Origin: Microcella pacifica
GTDB taxonomy: Bacteria > Actinomycetota > Actinomycetes > Actinomycetales > Microbacteriaceae
Assembly: GCF_009371975.2 (NCBI RefSeq)
Contig: NZ_VIKT02000002.1
Span: 124,001 to 188,000, forward strand
Direction: 5' to 3'
Length of the DNA stretch: 64,000 bases
Part shown: piece by piece, positions 38,075 to 49,492 of the stretch
Position numbering within the stretch: the stretch's first letter is position 1
How the letters are laid out: every line of letters begins with the position of its first letter
The notes under the pieces: generated by a model
The model's database searches: none
Told to the model about the DNA's origin: nothing
Seen by the model: only the letters and a program-made list of their open reading frames with translations
Made by a program: the position numbers and the translations under genes

Positions 38075-40308
38075 ACGTCGTACACCGCGTCGATGCGGCG
38101 CACGGCGTTGAGCACGCGGTCGAGATGCGTCGTATCGCCCATCTCGAAGACGAAGCGACTGATCGCGAGCCGGTCGCGATTGGTGTTGACGCTCGCGGAG
38201 AGGATGTTGACGTGATGCTCCGTCAGCACGCGCGTGACATCGGAGAGCAGGCCCCCCCGGTCGAGCGCCTCGACCTGCACTTGCACGAGAAACACGCTCT
38301 TGGAGGTCGGCGCCCACTCGACGTCGATCATGCGATCCGGCTCCGAGAGCAGCGACTGGACGTTGGTGCAGTCGCCGCGGTGCACGCTCACTCCCTGTCC
38401 GCGCGTGACGAAGCCGACGATCGCGTCGCCGGGCACGGGGGTGCAGCACTTGGCGAGCTTGACGAGAATGTCGGGGGCGCCGCGCACCAGGACACCGGAA
38501 TCGCTCGTCTTCAGAGGACTGCGCACGCGCGACGGAACGCTGAAGGGCTCGTCGTCCGACTCTGACTCCACGTGCAGAGTCGCGAGGATCTTCTCGATGA
38601 CCGACTGGGTCGACACGTGGCCCTCGCCGACAGCCGCGTACAGGGCCTCGACGGTCTCGTAGCGCAACTGGTGGGCCACGTGCGCTACCGAATCCTGCGT
38701 CATGAGGCGCTGGAGCGGCAGGTTCTGCTTGCGCATCGCCCGTGCGATGGCGTCCTTGCCCTGCTCGACGGCCTCGTCGCGACGCTCCTTCGTGAACCAC
38801 TGGCGGATCTTGGAGCGCGCTCGTGTGCTCGTGACGAAGTTCAGCCAGTCCTGACTGGGGCCCGCATCGGGGTTCTTCGAGGTGAACACCTCGACCGAGT
38901 CTCCGCTCGCGAGCACGGTCTCGAGCGGCACGAGACGACCGTTCACCTTGGCACCCATCGTGCGATGACCGATCTCGGTGTGCACGGCGTAGGCGAAGTC
39001 CACGGGCGTCGCACCGGCGGGAAGACCAATGACCTTTCCCTTGGGCGTGAAGACATAGACCTCCTTCGCCCCGATCTCGTAGCGCAGATTGTCGAGGAAC
39101 TCGGTCGGGTCGCTCGTCTCCGCCTGCCAGTCCGAGATGTGCGCGAGCCAGGCCATGTCGGTGTCCGACCGTTCGGTGCCCGCCTCGCCGCGCCCCGCAC
39201 CGGCCATGCGCTCCTTGTACTTCCAGTGCGCTGCGACTCCGAACTCGGCGCGCTGGTGCATCTCGTGCGTGCGTATTTGCAGCTCGACGGGGCGGCCACC
39301 CGGGCCGAACACCGTCGTGTGCAGGGACTGGTAGAGATTGAACTTCGGCGTGGCGATGTAGTCCTTGAACCGACCGGGCATGGGGTTCCAGCGCGCGTGC
39401 ACAGCCCCGAGAACGGCGTAGCAGTCGCGGATCGACCCGACGAGGATGCGCACTCCCGTGAGGTCGTAGATGTCGTCGAAGTCGCGGCCGCGATGCACCA
39501 TCTTCTGGTAGATCGAGTAGTACTGCTTGGGCCGCCCCACGACCGCACCCTTGATCTTCGCCTGCCGCAGATCAGTCTTGACCTCGTCGATGACCAGCTG
39601 CACGAAGGCCTCGCGCTCGGGGGTGCGCCCCTTGACGAGACTCTCGATCTCGACGTAGATCTTCGGGTAGAGCACGGCGAACGAGAGGTCTTCGAGCTCC
39701 CACTTGATCGTCTGGATTCCCAAGCGATGCGCGAGAGGCGCATAGATCTCGAGCGTCTCCTGCGCTTTGCGCTGCGCCGACTCGGCCGGCACGAAGCCCC
39801 ACGTGCGCGCATTGTGCAGGCGGTCGGCGAGCTTGACGATGAGCACCCGGATGTCTTTCGACATCGCGACGATCATCTTGCGCACCGTCTCCGCCTGCGC
39901 ACTGTCGCCGTACTTGAGCTTGTCGAGCTTCGTGACGCCGTCCACGAGCATCCCGATCTCGTCGCCGAAGTCCGCGCGCAGCTGATCGATCGAGTACGAA
40001 GTGTCCTCCACCGTGTCGTGCAGGAGCGCCGCAGCGATCGTCTTCGCCCCGATGCCGAGGTCGGCGAGGATCTGTGCGACCGCGAGCGGGTGCGTGATGT
40101 ACGGCTCGCCGCTCTTGCGGGTCTGGCCCGCGTGCGCCCTCTCCGCCACCTTGTAGGCGCGCTCGATGAGGGCGATATCGGCCTTGGGATGCTGCTGCCG
40201 CACCGTCTTGGTGAGACTCTCGAGACCACCCGCGGGCTGCGAGCGCGAGAAGATGCGGGGCAGGAGCGCGCGCAGCGCAGGACCCTGCTGCTGCGTCGTC
40301 TCGGTCAT
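38053..40308 (-). CDS. relA: Bifunctional (p)ppGpp synthetase/hydrolase RelA/SpoT
   Basis: Long RSH enzyme, 751 residues. The hydrolase HD domain lies at ~50-200 ([20 protein letters not shown], metal-binding His-Asp pair); the synthetase domain at ~240-350 has [20 protein letters not shown] and [23 protein letters not shown] ([20 protein letters not shown]), zinc-finger/helical and C-terminal ACT domains follow. Both catalytic centres look intact, as expected for the single RSH of actinobacteria. A CAGGAGG site precedes the ATG (40306-40308). It converges with the AbiEi-like gene. Confidence 0.97.
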   Translation of the reverse strand: MTETTQQQGPALRALLPRIFSRSQPAGGLESLTKTVRQQHPKADIALIERAYKVAERAHAGQTRKSGEPYITHPLAVAQILADLGIGAKTIAAALLHDTVEDTSYSIDQLRADFGDEIGMLVDGVTKLDKLKYGDSAQAETVRKMIVAMSKDIRVLIVKLADRLHNARTWGFVPAESAQRKAQETLEIYAPLAHRLGIQTIKWELEDLSFAVLYPKIYVEIESLVKGRTPEREAFVQLVIDEVKTDLRQAKIKGAVVGRPKQYYSIYQKMVHRGRDFDDIYDLTGVRILVGSIRDCYAVLGAVHARWNPMPGRFKDYIATPKFNLYQSLHTTVFGPGGRPVELQIRTHEMHQRAEFGVAAHWKYKERMAGAGRGEAGTERSDTDMAWLAHISDWQAETSDPTEFLDNLRYEIGAKEVYVFTPKGKVIGLPAGATPVDFAYAVHTEIGHRTMGAKVNGRLVPLETVLASGDSVEVFTSKNPDAGPSQDWLNFVTSTRARSKIRQWFTKERRDEAVEQGKDAIARAMRKQNLPLQRLMTQDSVAHVAHQLRYETVEALYAAVGEGHVSTQSVIEKILATLHVESESDDEPFSVPSRVRSPLKTSDSGVLVRGAPDILVKLAKCCTPVPGDAIVGFVTRGQGVSVHRGDCTNVQSLLSEPDRMIDVEWAPTSKSVFLVQVQVEALDRGGLLSDVTRVLTEHHVNILSASVNTNRDRLAISRFVFEMGDTTHLDRVLNAVRRIDAVYDVYRVSNG

Positions 40309-40327
40309 CCCTGCGCCTCCTGCTGCG

Positions 40328-40333
40328 ATTCTA
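40328..40333 (-). promoter_or_regulatory. -10 element for relA
   Basis: TAGAAT, a near-consensus -10 box, 19 bases upstream of the relA ATG, giving a short leader with the AGGAGG site. Confidence 0.4.
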
Positions 40334-40366
40334 CGGCGCGTGCGTGAGACTCCCGCTCAGGTGCGA

Positions 40367-41377
40367 TCAGCGGACGGCGCCGGATTCCGGTCGTGCCGCC
40401 TTATGCCGCGATCCCTGCTTCTTGACCTCGGGCTCGTTCTCGCGCAGGTGCACGTACAGGGGCGCCGCGAGGAATATCGACGAGTACGTTCCCACGAGCG
40501 TGCCGATGAAGAGCGCAAGCGCGATGTCGCGCAGGGTTCCGGCGCCGAGCAGGAGCGAGCCGATGAACAGGATCGCTGCGGTGGGCAGCACCGCGACGAC
40601 GGAGGTATTGATCGAGCGGACGAGGGTCTGGTTCACCGCGAGGTTCACCGACTGCGCGAAGGTGCGCCGCGACTCGACGCCGTCCTCGCTCGTGTTCTCG
40701 CGAACCTTGTCGAACACCACGACCGTGTCGTACAGCGAGTAGCCGAGGATCGTGAGGAAGCCGATGACGGCTGCTGGAGTGATCTCGAGCCCGAGCACGC
40801 CGTACACGCCGGTCGTGATGATGAGGTCGTGGAACAGCGCGACGATCGCCGCGAGAGCCATCTTCCAGGTGCGGAAGTAGAGCGCCATGACGACACTCGC
40901 GAAGAGCAGGAAGACGACGAGAGCCAGAAGCGCCTGCCGGGTGATATCCGCGCCCCAGGTCGCACCGATGAAGGACGATGCCACGTCTGCCTGCGTGACG
41001 CCGTAGGCGTCGGCGAGGGCGGCTCTGAGCTCGTCCGTCTCCCCCGGCGTGAGCTGCTCGGTCTGCACTCGCACGGAGTCGCTGCCGACGATGGAGACGC
41101 GCGGGTTGGCACCGGTGACGACCTCGTCGACCGCGTCGACGGCGATCGACGTCGCGGCGGCGGTGCCCTCGATCGCGGCAGAGCTGCCCGTGACCCGGAA
41201 CTCCGAGCCGCCGCGGAACTCGATGCCGAACACGAACCCGCCGCGCAGTGCAGTGAACGCGATCGCGAGGATGAGGACGGCCGCGCCGATGGAGTACCAC
41301 ACGACGCGCTTGCCGACGAAGTCGAAGGACCGTGCGCCGGTGTAGAGGTCGTTGCCGACCCGGGTGAGCATGCTCAT
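40367..41377 (-). CDS. secF: Protein translocase subunit SecF
   Basis: Six-span membrane partner of SecD that uses the proton gradient to assist Sec export. It is 336 residues. TM1 is near residue 30, a periplasmic domain starts with FGIEFRGGSEFRV and runs to ~150, and TM2-6 carry ALFHDLIITTGVYGVLGLEI and GYSLYDTVVVFDKVRENTSE, the conserved Asp-containing region. The ATG (41375-41377) overlaps the secD stop as ATGA. It is last in yajC-secD-secF. Confidence 0.96.
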   Translation of the reverse strand: MSMLTRVGNDLYTGARSFDFVGKRVVWYSIGAAVLILAIAFTALRGGFVFGIEFRGGSEFRVTGSSAAIEGTAAATSIAVDAVDEVVTGANPRVSIVGSDSVRVQTEQLTPGETDELRAALADAYGVTQADVASSFIGATWGADITRQALLALVVFLLFASVVMALYFRTWKMALAAIVALFHDLIITTGVYGVLGLEITPAAVIGFLTILGYSLYDTVVVFDKVRENTSEDGVESRRTFAQSVNLAVNQTLVRSINTSVVAVLPTAAILFIGSLLLGAGTLRDIALALFIGTLVGTYSSIFLAAPLYVHLRENEPEVKKQGSRHKAARPESGAVR

Positions 41378-43122
41378 CGCGCGTCCTCTCCTTCGCCACG
41401 GGCTTCCGCGGCCTTGCGCTCGGCGATCGTCTGACGGCGCTGCGCCTCACGGCTGCTGCTGGCCCGCTTGACCGCGGGCACCGATTGCGGCTGCCGGAAC
41501 TGGGCTCGGCCGCGATAGACGGCTCCCAGAGCCTTGGGGTCGAGGCCACTCAGCGGGTGGCCATCCCCGAAGAAGCGCGTGCGCCCCAGCAGCTGCATCA
41601 TCGGGTGCGTGAAGAGCGCGACGATGACGAGGTCGACGATGGTGGTGATGCCGAGCGTGAAGGCGAAACCGCGAACGTTGCCGACCGCGAGCACGAAGAG
41701 CACGGCGGCGGCGATGAAGTTGATGACGTCGGAGATGAGGATCGTGCGGAAGGCTCGCTTCCAGCCCGCCTCGACCGCGCCATCGAGTCGGCGCCCGTCG
41801 CGCAGCTCGTCTCGGATGCGCTCGAAGTACACGATGAAGGAGTCGGCGATGACGCCGATCGAGATGATGAGGCCCGCGACACCGGCGAGCGAGAGTCGGT
41901 AGCCCTGCTGGTTCGAGAGGAACGTGATGATGAGGTACGTCACGATTCCCGCAATGACGAGGGACGCGATGATCACCCCACCGAGGGCCCGGTACTGGAT
42001 GAGCGCGTAGCCGATCACGAGGGCGATACCGATGAGACCGGCGATGATGCCGCTCTGCAGCTGGGAGAGACCGAGCGTCGCCGTGATGTTCTCGCTGCTC
42101 TGCACCTCGAAACCAAGCGGCAGCGCGCCGAACTTGAGCTGATCGGCGAGCACCTGAGCGCTCTCCTGCGTGAAGTTTCCGCTGATCTGCGGCGAGCCGT
42201 CCGTGATCGCGCTGATCGTGCGCGGGGCGCTGATGACGCGCCCGTCCAGCACGATGGCGAACTGGTTGCGGATACCCGTGAGGCCCACGAGGCGCTCGGT
42301 GACCTCGCGGAACTGCGCCGTGCCCTCGTCGTTGAAGTCGATGAAGACACCGAACTCGTTGGTGGTCACGCCCCTCGACGATGCGATGAGCCCAGACCGC
42401 GCATTCGCGATGGCCTCGCCCTCGACCTCGACGGGGCCGAGGATGTACTTGATCGAGCCCTCCGCCTCGCACGTCACAAGAGGCTCGTCGACGGGCGCGA
42501 CGTTCGCACCCACGACGTCGAGGCTCGAGCACTCGAAGGTGTCGAACTCCCGCTGAAGCTCCTCGGTGATCCACGCTGGGTCGCTCGCATCGGTGGGAGA
42601 GGCGCTCGGGGTCGGCTCGGCCGTCTCGCCCTCCGCAGCCTCGTCGTCGGTCGCGGCCTCGTCCGTCGCGTCGCCGTCGGCAGAGTCCTCGTCGGTCGCC
42701 TCGGGGTCGTCGAGAATCTGGTTCGAGGCGAGGTCGGCGAGCAGCACGGGCCGGAACTCGAGCTTCGCCGAGCTCTGAATGCGCTCGATCGTCGCGGGGT
42801 CGGGCACGCCGGGAATCGCGACGACGATGTTCTCGCCGCCCTGCGTGTTGATCTCCGCTTCGCTCACACCGCCCGCATCGACGCGTTGTCGAATGATCGC
42901 GACGGCCTGCTCAAGCTGCTCCTGGTCGACCTGGTCCCCGGAGGCGAGCTGCGGCGCGAGGATGATCTGCGTGCCACCCTCGAGGTCGAGGGCGAGCTTG
43001 GGCGTCCACTGCCCGTTGTTGAACAGCACGCTCGCGCCATTGGCGGCGATGAGGCCGACGATGATGACGAGCAGCCAGACGAGTGAGCGAATCGCGTTGC
43101 GCTCGGGAGTGCTTCGGGCCAC
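41374..43122 (-). CDS. secD: Protein translocase subunit SecD
   Basis: Partner of SecF, 582 residues. TM1 (SLVWLLVIIVGLIAANGASV) is followed by KLALDLEGGTQIIL and a large extracytoplasmic P1 domain. Inside P1, residues ~150-190 are an acidic, low-complexity insert (DEDSADGDATDEAATDDEAA) typical of actinobacterial SecD. The C-terminal five spans include SFIVYFERIRDELRDGRRLD. I chose the GTG at 43120-43122 (MARSTPERNAIRSLVWLL); the ribosome-binding site is not well placed (AGAGG touches the start) and no better in-frame start exists before yajC. It overlaps secF by four bases. Confidence 0.93.
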   Translation of the reverse strand: MARSTPERNAIRSLVWLLVIIVGLIAANGASVLFNNGQWTPKLALDLEGGTQIILAPQLASGDQVDQEQLEQAVAIIRQRVDAGGVSEAEINTQGGENIVVAIPGVPDPATIERIQSSAKLEFRPVLLADLASNQILDDPEATDEDSADGDATDEAATDDEAAEGETAEPTPSASPTDASDPAWITEELQREFDTFECSSLDVVGANVAPVDEPLVTCEAEGSIKYILGPVEVEGEAIANARSGLIASSRGVTTNEFGVFIDFNDEGTAQFREVTERLVGLTGIRNQFAIVLDGRVISAPRTISAITDGSPQISGNFTQESAQVLADQLKFGALPLGFEVQSSENITATLGLSQLQSGIIAGLIGIALVIGYALIQYRALGGVIIASLVIAGIVTYLIITFLSNQQGYRLSLAGVAGLIISIGVIADSFIVYFERIRDELRDGRRLDGAVEAGWKRAFRTILISDVINFIAAAVLFVLAVGNVRGFAFTLGITTIVDLVIVALFTHPMMQLLGRTRFFGDGHPLSGLDPKALGAVYRGRAQFRQPQSVPAVKRASSSREAQRRQTIAERKAAEARGEGEDAR

Positions 43123-43201
43123 CTCTAGGTACTCATTTCTTCGGTCGAATCTGCGGGCATGCGTCAGAAGGCGCGCACCACGCGGCCGGGACGGAGAGGG
43201 G

Positions 43202-43561
43202 TCAGTCGTCCGACTTCTTGGCGTCGGCGCTCGATTCGTTGAGGCGGGGAGCGTCGGTCGAGTCGTCGGCGTCGACCTCGTCCGCATCCTCCTCGACGAC
43301 GTCATCCTCGACGACGCGAGCGAGCGTCTGACGGTGCACGCGCACGGTGCTGCCCGGGCCGGTCTCGAGTACGGCGATGTTGGACTCCTCGTCGATCTCG
43401 ACGAGCGTGCCGAAGAGGCCGAAGTTGGTCATGACCTCGGCGCCGGGCACCATCTTGTCCTGCAGCTCGGCCAGGTCGGCACGGCGCTTCCGCGAATTGC
43501 GGATCATGAAGAAGATGAGCAGGGCCAGGACGGCCAGCATGACGATAGTCAACGGATCCAT
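43202..43561 (-). CDS. yajC: Preprotein translocase subunit YajC
   Basis: Small SecDF-associated membrane protein, 119 residues. One membrane span is at residues ~3-20 (PLTIVMLAVLALLIFFM), then RNSRKRRADLAELQDKMVPG and VMTNFGLFGTLVEIDEESN, the conserved YajC core. The last ~35 residues form an acidic tail (DDVVEEDADEVDADDSTD). GAAAGG lies upstream of the ATG (43559-43561). It sits between ruvB (88 bases upstream) and secD (79 bases downstream), as in most bacteria. Confidence 0.94.
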   Translation of the reverse strand: MDPLTIVMLAVLALLIFFMIRNSRKRRADLAELQDKMVPGAEVMTNFGLFGTLVEIDEESNIAVLETGPGSTVRVHRQTLARVVEDDVVEEDADEVDADDSTDAPRLNESSADAKKSDD

Positions 43562-43649
43562 GGGGTGGGACGCCTTTCGAGGAGTTCAGCGGCTCGACGA
43601 CGTGGTCGTCGTCAGGGCATGCGGATGCTGCGCCGGAGCCTGCCGACCA

Positions 43650-44666
43650 CTATAGGTCATCGAGCGCGGTCGGCTCGGGCCTGCGCCCGAGGTGCTGCCA
43701 CGCGCGAGGCGTCGCGACGCGCCCGCGCGGAGTCCGCGACAGCAGGCCCGTCCGCACGAGGAAGGGCTCGACGACCGCCTCGATCGTCTCGGCCTCCTCC
43801 CCGACCGACACGGCCAGGGTCGAGAGACCGACGGGGCCGCCGGCGAAGCGGTCGACGATGGCGGTGAGCACGGCGCGGTCGAGACGGTCGAGGCCCCAGT
43901 CATCGACGTCATACAGCTCGAGCGCCGCCTGAACGGCGTCGCGGTCGGCCGGGCCCCCGTTCACGAGCGCGAAATCGCGCACGCGCCGCAGCAGACGGTT
44001 CGCGATGCGGGGCGTGCCACGCGAACGACCGGAGATCTCGGTGAGAGCATCCTGACCGATCTCGAAGCGCAGTAGTGCCGCCGCGCGCGTGATCACGCGC
44101 AGCAGCTCCTCCGGCTCGTAGAACTCCAGGTGCGCGGTGAAGCCGAACCGGTCGCGCAGCGGGTTCGGCAAGAGCCCTGATCTCGTGGTCGCGCCGACGA
44201 GCGTGAACGGGGCGAGCTCGAGCGGAATGCTCGTGGCGCCCGCACCCTTGCCCACCATGATGTCGACGCGGAAGTCCTCCATCGCGAGGTAGAGCATCTC
44301 CTCGGCGGAGCGCGCCATGCGGTGGATCTCGTCGACGAAGAGCACCTCGCCCGGGACGAGGGACGACAGAACGGCGGCGAGATCGCCCGCGTGCTGGATC
44401 GCCGGTCCACTCGTCATGCGGAGGGGGCGGGCGCCCTCGTGGGCGACGATCATCGCGAGCGTCGTCTTGCCGAGACCGGGAGGTCCCGCGAGAAGGATGT
44501 GATCCGGGCTGCGGTTCTGCAGCGAGGCCGCCTCGAGCAGCAGCTGCAGCTGACGGCGTACCTTCTGCTGACCGACGAACTCCTCGAGGCTGCTCGGGCG
44601 CAGCGCGCCCTCGAAGGCGAGTTCCGCCTCCGACTCGGGGTCCGGCCGCACGACGGCGTCGCTCAT
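43650..44666 (-). CDS. ruvB: Holliday junction branch-migration helicase RuvB
   Basis: AAA+ motor that drives branch migration with RuvA. It is 338 residues. It begins with the ATG at 44664-44666 overlapping the ruvA stop. Walker [21 protein letters not shown] is near residue 62, Walker [18 protein letters not shown] near 115, sensor [18 protein letters not shown] near 160, and the winged-helix DNA-binding domain near the C-terminus includes [20 protein letters not shown]. Confidence 0.97.
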   Translation of the reverse strand: MSDAVVRPDPESEAELAFEGALRPSSLEEFVGQQKVRRQLQLLLEAASLQNRSPDHILLAGPPGLGKTTLAMIVAHEGARPLRMTSGPAIQHAGDLAAVLSSLVPGEVLFVDEIHRMARSAEEMLYLAMEDFRVDIMVGKGAGATSIPLELAPFTLVGATTRSGLLPNPLRDRFGFTAHLEFYEPEELLRVITRAAALLRFEIGQDALTEISGRSRGTPRIANRLLRRVRDFALVNGGPADRDAVQAALELYDVDDWGLDRLDRAVLTAIVDRFAGGPVGLSTLAVSVGEEAETIEAVVEPFLVRTGLLSRTPRGRVATPRAWQHLGRRPEPTALDDL

Positions 44667-45304
44667 CGTGCCGAGCCTCCACGAGCATCCCGAGCGGGCC
44701 CGAGCTGCGCGAGCGCGCGGCGCAGCAGAACGGACAGCTCGGGCAGGGGCGCTTCCTCCGCCTGATCGATGACCGCAGTGGCGGCCTCGAGGGCCGTGCG
44801 CTCGGGCCAGCCGAGCCCTGTGAGAGCCGCGACGAGGGCTGTGCGCGGCGCGGTCTCCGCGCGCGCATCCTCACCCGCTGCGGTGCCGCGCGCAGGGGTG
44901 CGCGGGGCCTCGAGCTTGCCCGCGAGTGTGACGACGATGAGCTTCGCCGTCTTCGGGCCGATGCCGCTCACCGCGCGGAAGGGGGCATCATCATCGTTCG
45001 CGATCGCGTGCGCGATCGCGTCGGCGTCCATCGAGCCGAGAACGCCGAGGGCAGACTTCGGCCCGACGCCAGACACCGTGCGCAGCAGCTCGAAGAGGCC
45101 CAGCTCGACCTCGTCGACGAAACCGAAGAGGCTCAGGTCGTCCTCCCGCACGACGAGCGCCGTGTGCAGTCGCACGGTGTCGCCCACCCGCAGCTCGCGC
45201 GCATGACGCTCGGTGATCGCGACGGCGTAGCCCACGCCGGCGACCTCGAGCACGAGTCGACCGGTCGCGAGCGCGACGATGGTTCCTCGAAGGCTGGCGA
45301 TCAC
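44663..45304 (-). CDS. ruvA: Holliday junction protein RuvA
   Basis: Tetrameric junction-binding subunit, 213 residues. The N-terminal OB fold starts [20 protein letters not shown]; the helix-hairpin-helix region has [19 protein letters not shown] and [20 protein letters not shown] near 75-130. A flexible linker ([16 protein letters not shown]) leads to the C-terminal domain III that contacts RuvB. It overlaps the ruvC stop by four bases and ruvB by four, giving a tightly coupled ruvC-ruvA-ruvB unit. Confidence 0.96.
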   Translation of the reverse strand: MIASLRGTIVALATGRLVLEVAGVGYAVAITERHARELRVGDTVRLHTALVVREDDLSLFGFVDEVELGLFELLRTVSGVGPKSALGVLGSMDADAIAHAIANDDDAPFRAVSGIGPKTAKLIVVTLAGKLEAPRTPARGTAAGEDARAETAPRTALVAALTGLGWPERTALEAATAVIDQAEEAPLPELSVLLRRALAQLGPARDARGGSAR

Positions 45305-45894
45305 CTGTCGAGCTTACGGGCGCGCGCCGACTTCTCGGCGGCGCGCCACGCGTCCTGCGCGGGTGTCGAGCGCTGTACTCCACCGAGCGCCTCCTCCGCA
45401 CCGCTGTGCGCGACAGGAGCACCCCGCCAGCCGTGGCAGATGGCGAGCGCGAGAGCGTCGGCGGCGTCCGCGGGATTCGGCGGAGCATCCAGTCTCAGGA
45501 TGCGCTGCACCATCGCCGTGACCTGCTTTTTGTCGGCGCCCCCGTGCCCCGTGACCGCGGCCTTGACCTCGGTCGGCGTGTGCAGCGTGACCGTGAGGCC
45601 CCGCGCCGCCGCGGCGTGCAGCACGACACCGCTCGCCTGCGCTGTTCCCATGACCGTGCGCACGTTGTGCTGCGCGAAGACGCGCTCGAGCGCCACGACG
45701 TGCGGGCGATGCTCGTCGAGCAGCTCGGCGAGCTCGGTGCCGATCGCGAGCAGCCTCTGCTCGAGCGGCAGGCTCGGCTCCGTCCTGATGACGGTGACCG
45801 CCACGAGGCTCGCGCGCCGTCGTGCATCGATGTCGACGACTCCGACGCCGCACCGCGTCAGTCCGGGGTCGACACCGAGCACCCGCAGCGGCAC
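45301..45894 (-). CDS. ruvC: Holliday junction resolvase RuvC
   Basis: Dimeric endonuclease that resolves junctions. It is 197 residues. The first catalytic Asp is in [18 protein letters not shown], the second acidic residue in [19 protein letters not shown] near 70, and the final pair in [19 protein letters not shown] near 140-150. The start is a GTG (45892-45894) three bases after the yebC stop. The C-terminal ~35 residues are variable and beyond the core. Confidence 0.96.
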   Translation of the reverse strand: MPLRVLGVDPGLTRCGVGVVDIDARRRASLVAVTVIRTEPSLPLEQRLLAIGTELAELLDEHRPHVVALERVFAQHNVRTVMGTAQASGVVLHAAAARGLTVTLHTPTEVKAAVTGHGGADKKQVTAMVQRILRLDAPPNPADAADALALAICHGWRGAPVAHSGAEEALGGVQRSTPAQDAWRAAEKSARARKLDR

Positions 45895-45897
45895 GCG

Positions 45898-46662
45898 CTA
45901 CTCGTCGTCGTCGTCGAGCTCGGCGCGCACCTCGGGTGTGAGCGCGACGTTCGTGTACACGTTCTGCACGTCGTCGAGGTCGTCCATCGCGTCGACGAGG
46001 CGGAAGAGCTTGCGCGCGGTCTCCGCATCGGCCTCGATCTGCACGCTCGCCACGAACTCCGCCTCCGCGGAGTCGTACTCGAGCCCCGCCTCCTGCAGTG
46101 CGGTGCGCGCCTCGACGAGCTGGGAGGGATCGGTGATGACCTCGAAGCCGCCGCCCTGGTCGACGACCTCCTCGGCGCCCGCATCGAGCACGGCGAGAAG
46201 GATGTCGTCCTCGGTCACCTCGTCGGACTTGGTGATCGAGATCACGCCCTTGCGCGCGAAGTTGTAGGAGACGCTGCCCGGGTCGGCCATCGTGCCCCCG
46301 TTGCGCGTCATCGCCGTGCGCACCTCCGCCGCGGCGCGGTTGCGGTTGTCGGTGAGGCACTCGATGAGCAGCGCGAGCCCGCCCGGCCCGTAGCCCTCGT
46401 ACATGATCGTCTGGTAGTCGATCGTCTCACCGGTGAGACCCGCTCCGCGCTTGATGGCGCGGTCGATGTTGTCATTGGGCACGGAGGTCTTCTTGGCCTT
46501 CTGCACGGCGTCGACGAGCGTCGGATTGCCGCTCAGGTCGGCGCCGCCGATCTTGGCGGCCACCTCGATGTTCTTGATGAGCTTGGCGAACGACTTGGCA
46601 CGGCGCTGGTCGATGATCGCCTTCTTGTGCTTCGTGGTCGCCCACTTGGAATGCCCTGACAT
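45898..46662 (-). CDS. yebC: YebC/PmpR-family regulatory protein (TACO1-like)
   Basis: 254-residue protein found upstream of ruvC in many bacteria. It begins [20 protein letters not shown], the family signature, with [20 protein letters not shown] near 40 and [20 protein letters not shown] near 90. Older annotation makes it a DNA-binding regulator; recent work on relatives supports a role in translating difficult proline-containing sequences. A GAGGAGTGAG ribosome-binding site precedes the ATG (46660-46662). Confidence 0.95.
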   Translation of the reverse strand: MSGHSKWATTKHKKAIIDQRRAKSFAKLIKNIEVAAKIGGADLSGNPTLVDAVQKAKKTSVPNDNIDRAIKRGAGLTGETIDYQTIMYEGYGPGGLALLIECLTDNRNRAAAEVRTAMTRNGGTMADPGSVSYNFARKGVISITKSDEVTEDDILLAVLDAGAEEVVDQGGGFEVITDPSQLVEARTALQEAGLEYDSAEAEFVASVQIEADAETARKLFRLVDAMDDLDDVQNVYTNVALTPEVRAELDDDDE

Positions 46663-46699
46663 CTCACTCCTCGGTTAGGACGGGGACAACTGAGCCAGT

Positions 46700-47308
46700 C
46701 TACGCGAGCCTCTGCGGACGGATTCCCGACCGTCGCAGCTCGAGCGCCGCGAGGGCGCTGATCGCCTCGGCATCCTGTGCCCGCCAGGCCGCTCCCGGGT
46801 CGGGATGCACGCGCGCGAGCTCGGCGAGCGGCGCACGCGCCATCGCGCGCACCGCGAGGGTGTCGCCCGTCATGCCCGACTCGAGCAGTCGGCGCATGGT
46901 CGCAGATCGGCGCACGAAGCGAGTGCGTGGCCACACCCAGACGAGGGCGAGCACGAGAAGCGGGAACAGCACGACGGCCCAGCCCGCTCCGACGGCGACG
47001 AGTTCGACGAACTGCTGCTGGCCGCGGCCGGCCTCGGCGACCGCTCCGCCCGCGGAGGCCGCCGCATCCAGGGGCACACGGATGCCGTCACCGATGAGGG
47101 GCACGTCACCGAGATTCTCGGCTGCCTCTCCAAGACCCTCCTGGAATCCCTCCCCCGCCGACTCGAGATCGCGCCCGAACTGCCCGAGCGTGCGAATCGC
47201 CGCCGTGACAGCGAGGCCGATCGTGATGACGACGATCGTGGTGAGGACGCCGAGTGCATCCGCGATGATCTGCCGCGTGCGAGCGGCGGGGTACTGGGAA
47301 TAGAGCAT
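46700..47308 (-). CDS. Two-span membrane protein of unknown function
   Basis: 202 residues from the ATG at 47306-47308 (MLYSQYPAARTRQIIADALG), preceded by AGGATGG. One membrane span is at ~20-42 (LTTIVVITIGLAVTAAI) and a second at ~115-135 (GAGWAVVLFPLLVLALVWVW); between them an extracytoplasmic stretch is rich in Gly/Glu (DLESAGEGFQEGLGEAAEN). The C-terminal ~60 cytoplasmic residues are Arg-rich helices. I recognise no domain. It lies between pdxT and yebC and seems to belong to the same minus-strand run. Confidence 0.7.
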   Translation of the reverse strand: MLYSQYPAARTRQIIADALGVLTTIVVITIGLAVTAAIRTLGQFGRDLESAGEGFQEGLGEAAENLGDVPLIGDGIRVPLDAAASAGGAVAEAGRGQQQFVELVAVGAGWAVVLFPLLVLALVWVWPRTRFVRRSATMRRLLESGMTGDTLAVRAMARAPLAELARVHPDPGAAWRAQDAEAISALAALELRRSGIRPQRLA

Positions 47309-47355
47309 GAGCCCATCCTGGCCCGTGCCGGGCCGCAGCGTCGACCGCGAGGCGG

Positions 47356-47944
47356 TCAGGCGCGAGCGGCCACGTGCTCGAGGAAGCGTCGGTGGAAGCG
47401 GTCCTCGTGGGCGATCTCGGGGTGGAAGGCCGTCGCGAGCAGGGCGCCCTGCTCGACCGCGACGATGTCGCCGCCCTCGAGCCGTGCGAGCACCGCGACC
47501 TGGTCGCCGACCGCCTCGACCACCGGGGCGCGGATGAAGACGGCATGCACGGGAGGGTCGCCGAGCGCCGGGATGTGCAGGTCGGTCTCGAACGAGTCGG
47601 ACTGCGTGCCGAAGGCGTTGCGGCGCGCGACGATGTCGAGCCCGCCCAGGGTCTGCTGACCCGCGATGCCGTCCTGCAACCTTTCCGCGAGCATGATGAG
47701 CCCCGCGCACGTGCCGTAGACCGGCATGCCCGCCGCGATGCGCTGCTGCAGAGGGTCGCGCAGCCCGAACAGGCGGCTGAGCTTGTCCATCACGCTCGAC
47801 TCGCCCCCGGGGATCACGAGACCCGCGACCTGCTCGAGCTCCTCCGGCCGGCGCACGGGTCGGGCATCCGCCCCGAGCGCGGTGAGCACGGCGAGGTGCT
47901 CGCGCACATCCCCCTGCAGAGCGAAGACCCCGACGGGCGGCTGG

Positions 47945-47955
<11 letters not shown>
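47356..47955 (-). CDS. pdxT: Pyridoxal 5'-phosphate synthase glutaminase subunit PdxT
   Basis: Hydrolyses glutamine and passes ammonia to PdxS in ribose-5-phosphate-dependent PLP synthesis. It is 199 residues, with [19 protein letters not shown] at the start, the oxyanion loop [19 protein letters not shown], the nucleophile in [15 protein letters not shown] near 80 and the His/Glu pair in [19 protein letters not shown] near 180. I chose the GTG at 47953-47955, which overlaps the pdxS end by eleven bases; no better start agrees with the family. Confidence 0.95.
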
Positions 47956-48835
<880 letters not shown>

Positions 48836-48911
48836 TGCTGTGGACCCTTTCCTGCGCGCAGCGCGCGCGATACCGCGAGGTGAGAGATGGTGAGTGGCGG
48901 CGCGCGCCAGT

Positions 48912-49484
48912 CTAACGCCGCGCGCCTGAGGGCCAGGCGCTCGCGATCTCGGCGCGCGTCTCGCCCAGCAGTCGGGGAATCGCCTTCGTGCCCGCGATGA
49001 TCGGGAAGAAGTTCGCGTCGAGTGCCCAGCGCGGCACGATGTGCTGGTGCAGGTGCCCCGCGATTCCCGCGCCAGCGATGCGCCCCTGGTTCATGCCGAG
49101 GTTGAAGCCGTCGCAGCGCGCCGCCGTGCGCAGCACGCGCATCGCGGTCTGCGTGAGCTCGCCGATTTCAGCGACCTCCTCGGGAGTGGCCTCGTCATAT
49201 TGCGCAATGTGCCGGTACGGGCACACGAGTAGATGGCCGCTGTTGTACGGGTAGAGGTTGAGGAGCACGTAGGCATGCTCGCCCCGAGCGACGATGAGTG
49301 ACTCCTCATCGCTGAGTTCGGGAGCGCGGCAGAACGGGCACGCGTCGTCGTGCGGTTGCTGGCCGTGCTCGATGTAGACGAGTCGGTGCGGCGTCCACAG
49401 TCGCTGGAAGGCGTCCGGAACCGCCGCGAAGCGCTCCCCCGCCTCGGCGGGGACGCCGTCGATGGTGTGATCGGGGTTCTCCAC
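48912..49484 (-). CDS. HIT-family nucleotide hydrolase/transferase
   Basis: 190-residue histidine-triad protein. The triad reads [19 protein letters not shown] near residue 140, and a CPFC pair near residue 50 ([14 protein letters not shown]) with a downstream His probably binds zinc, as in Ap4A-phosphorylase-like branch members. Substrates are likely nucleoside polyphosphates or adenylates but are not determined by sequence. The GTG start (49482-49484) is eight bases after the thrS stop, and the thrS-HIT pairing is common in actinobacteria. In other genomes pgsA follows; here the next genes are pdxS-pdxT. Confidence 0.88.
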   Translation of the reverse strand: MENPDHTIDGVPAEAGERFAAVPDAFQRLWTPHRLVYIEHGQQPHDDACPFCRAPELSDEESLIVARGEHAYVLLNLYPYNSGHLLVCPYRHIAQYDEATPEEVAEIGELTQTAMRVLRTAARCDGFNLGMNQGRIAGAGIAGHLHQHIVPRWALDANFFPIIAGTKAIPRLLGETRAEIASAWPSGARR

Positions 49485-49492
49485 GGACGCGC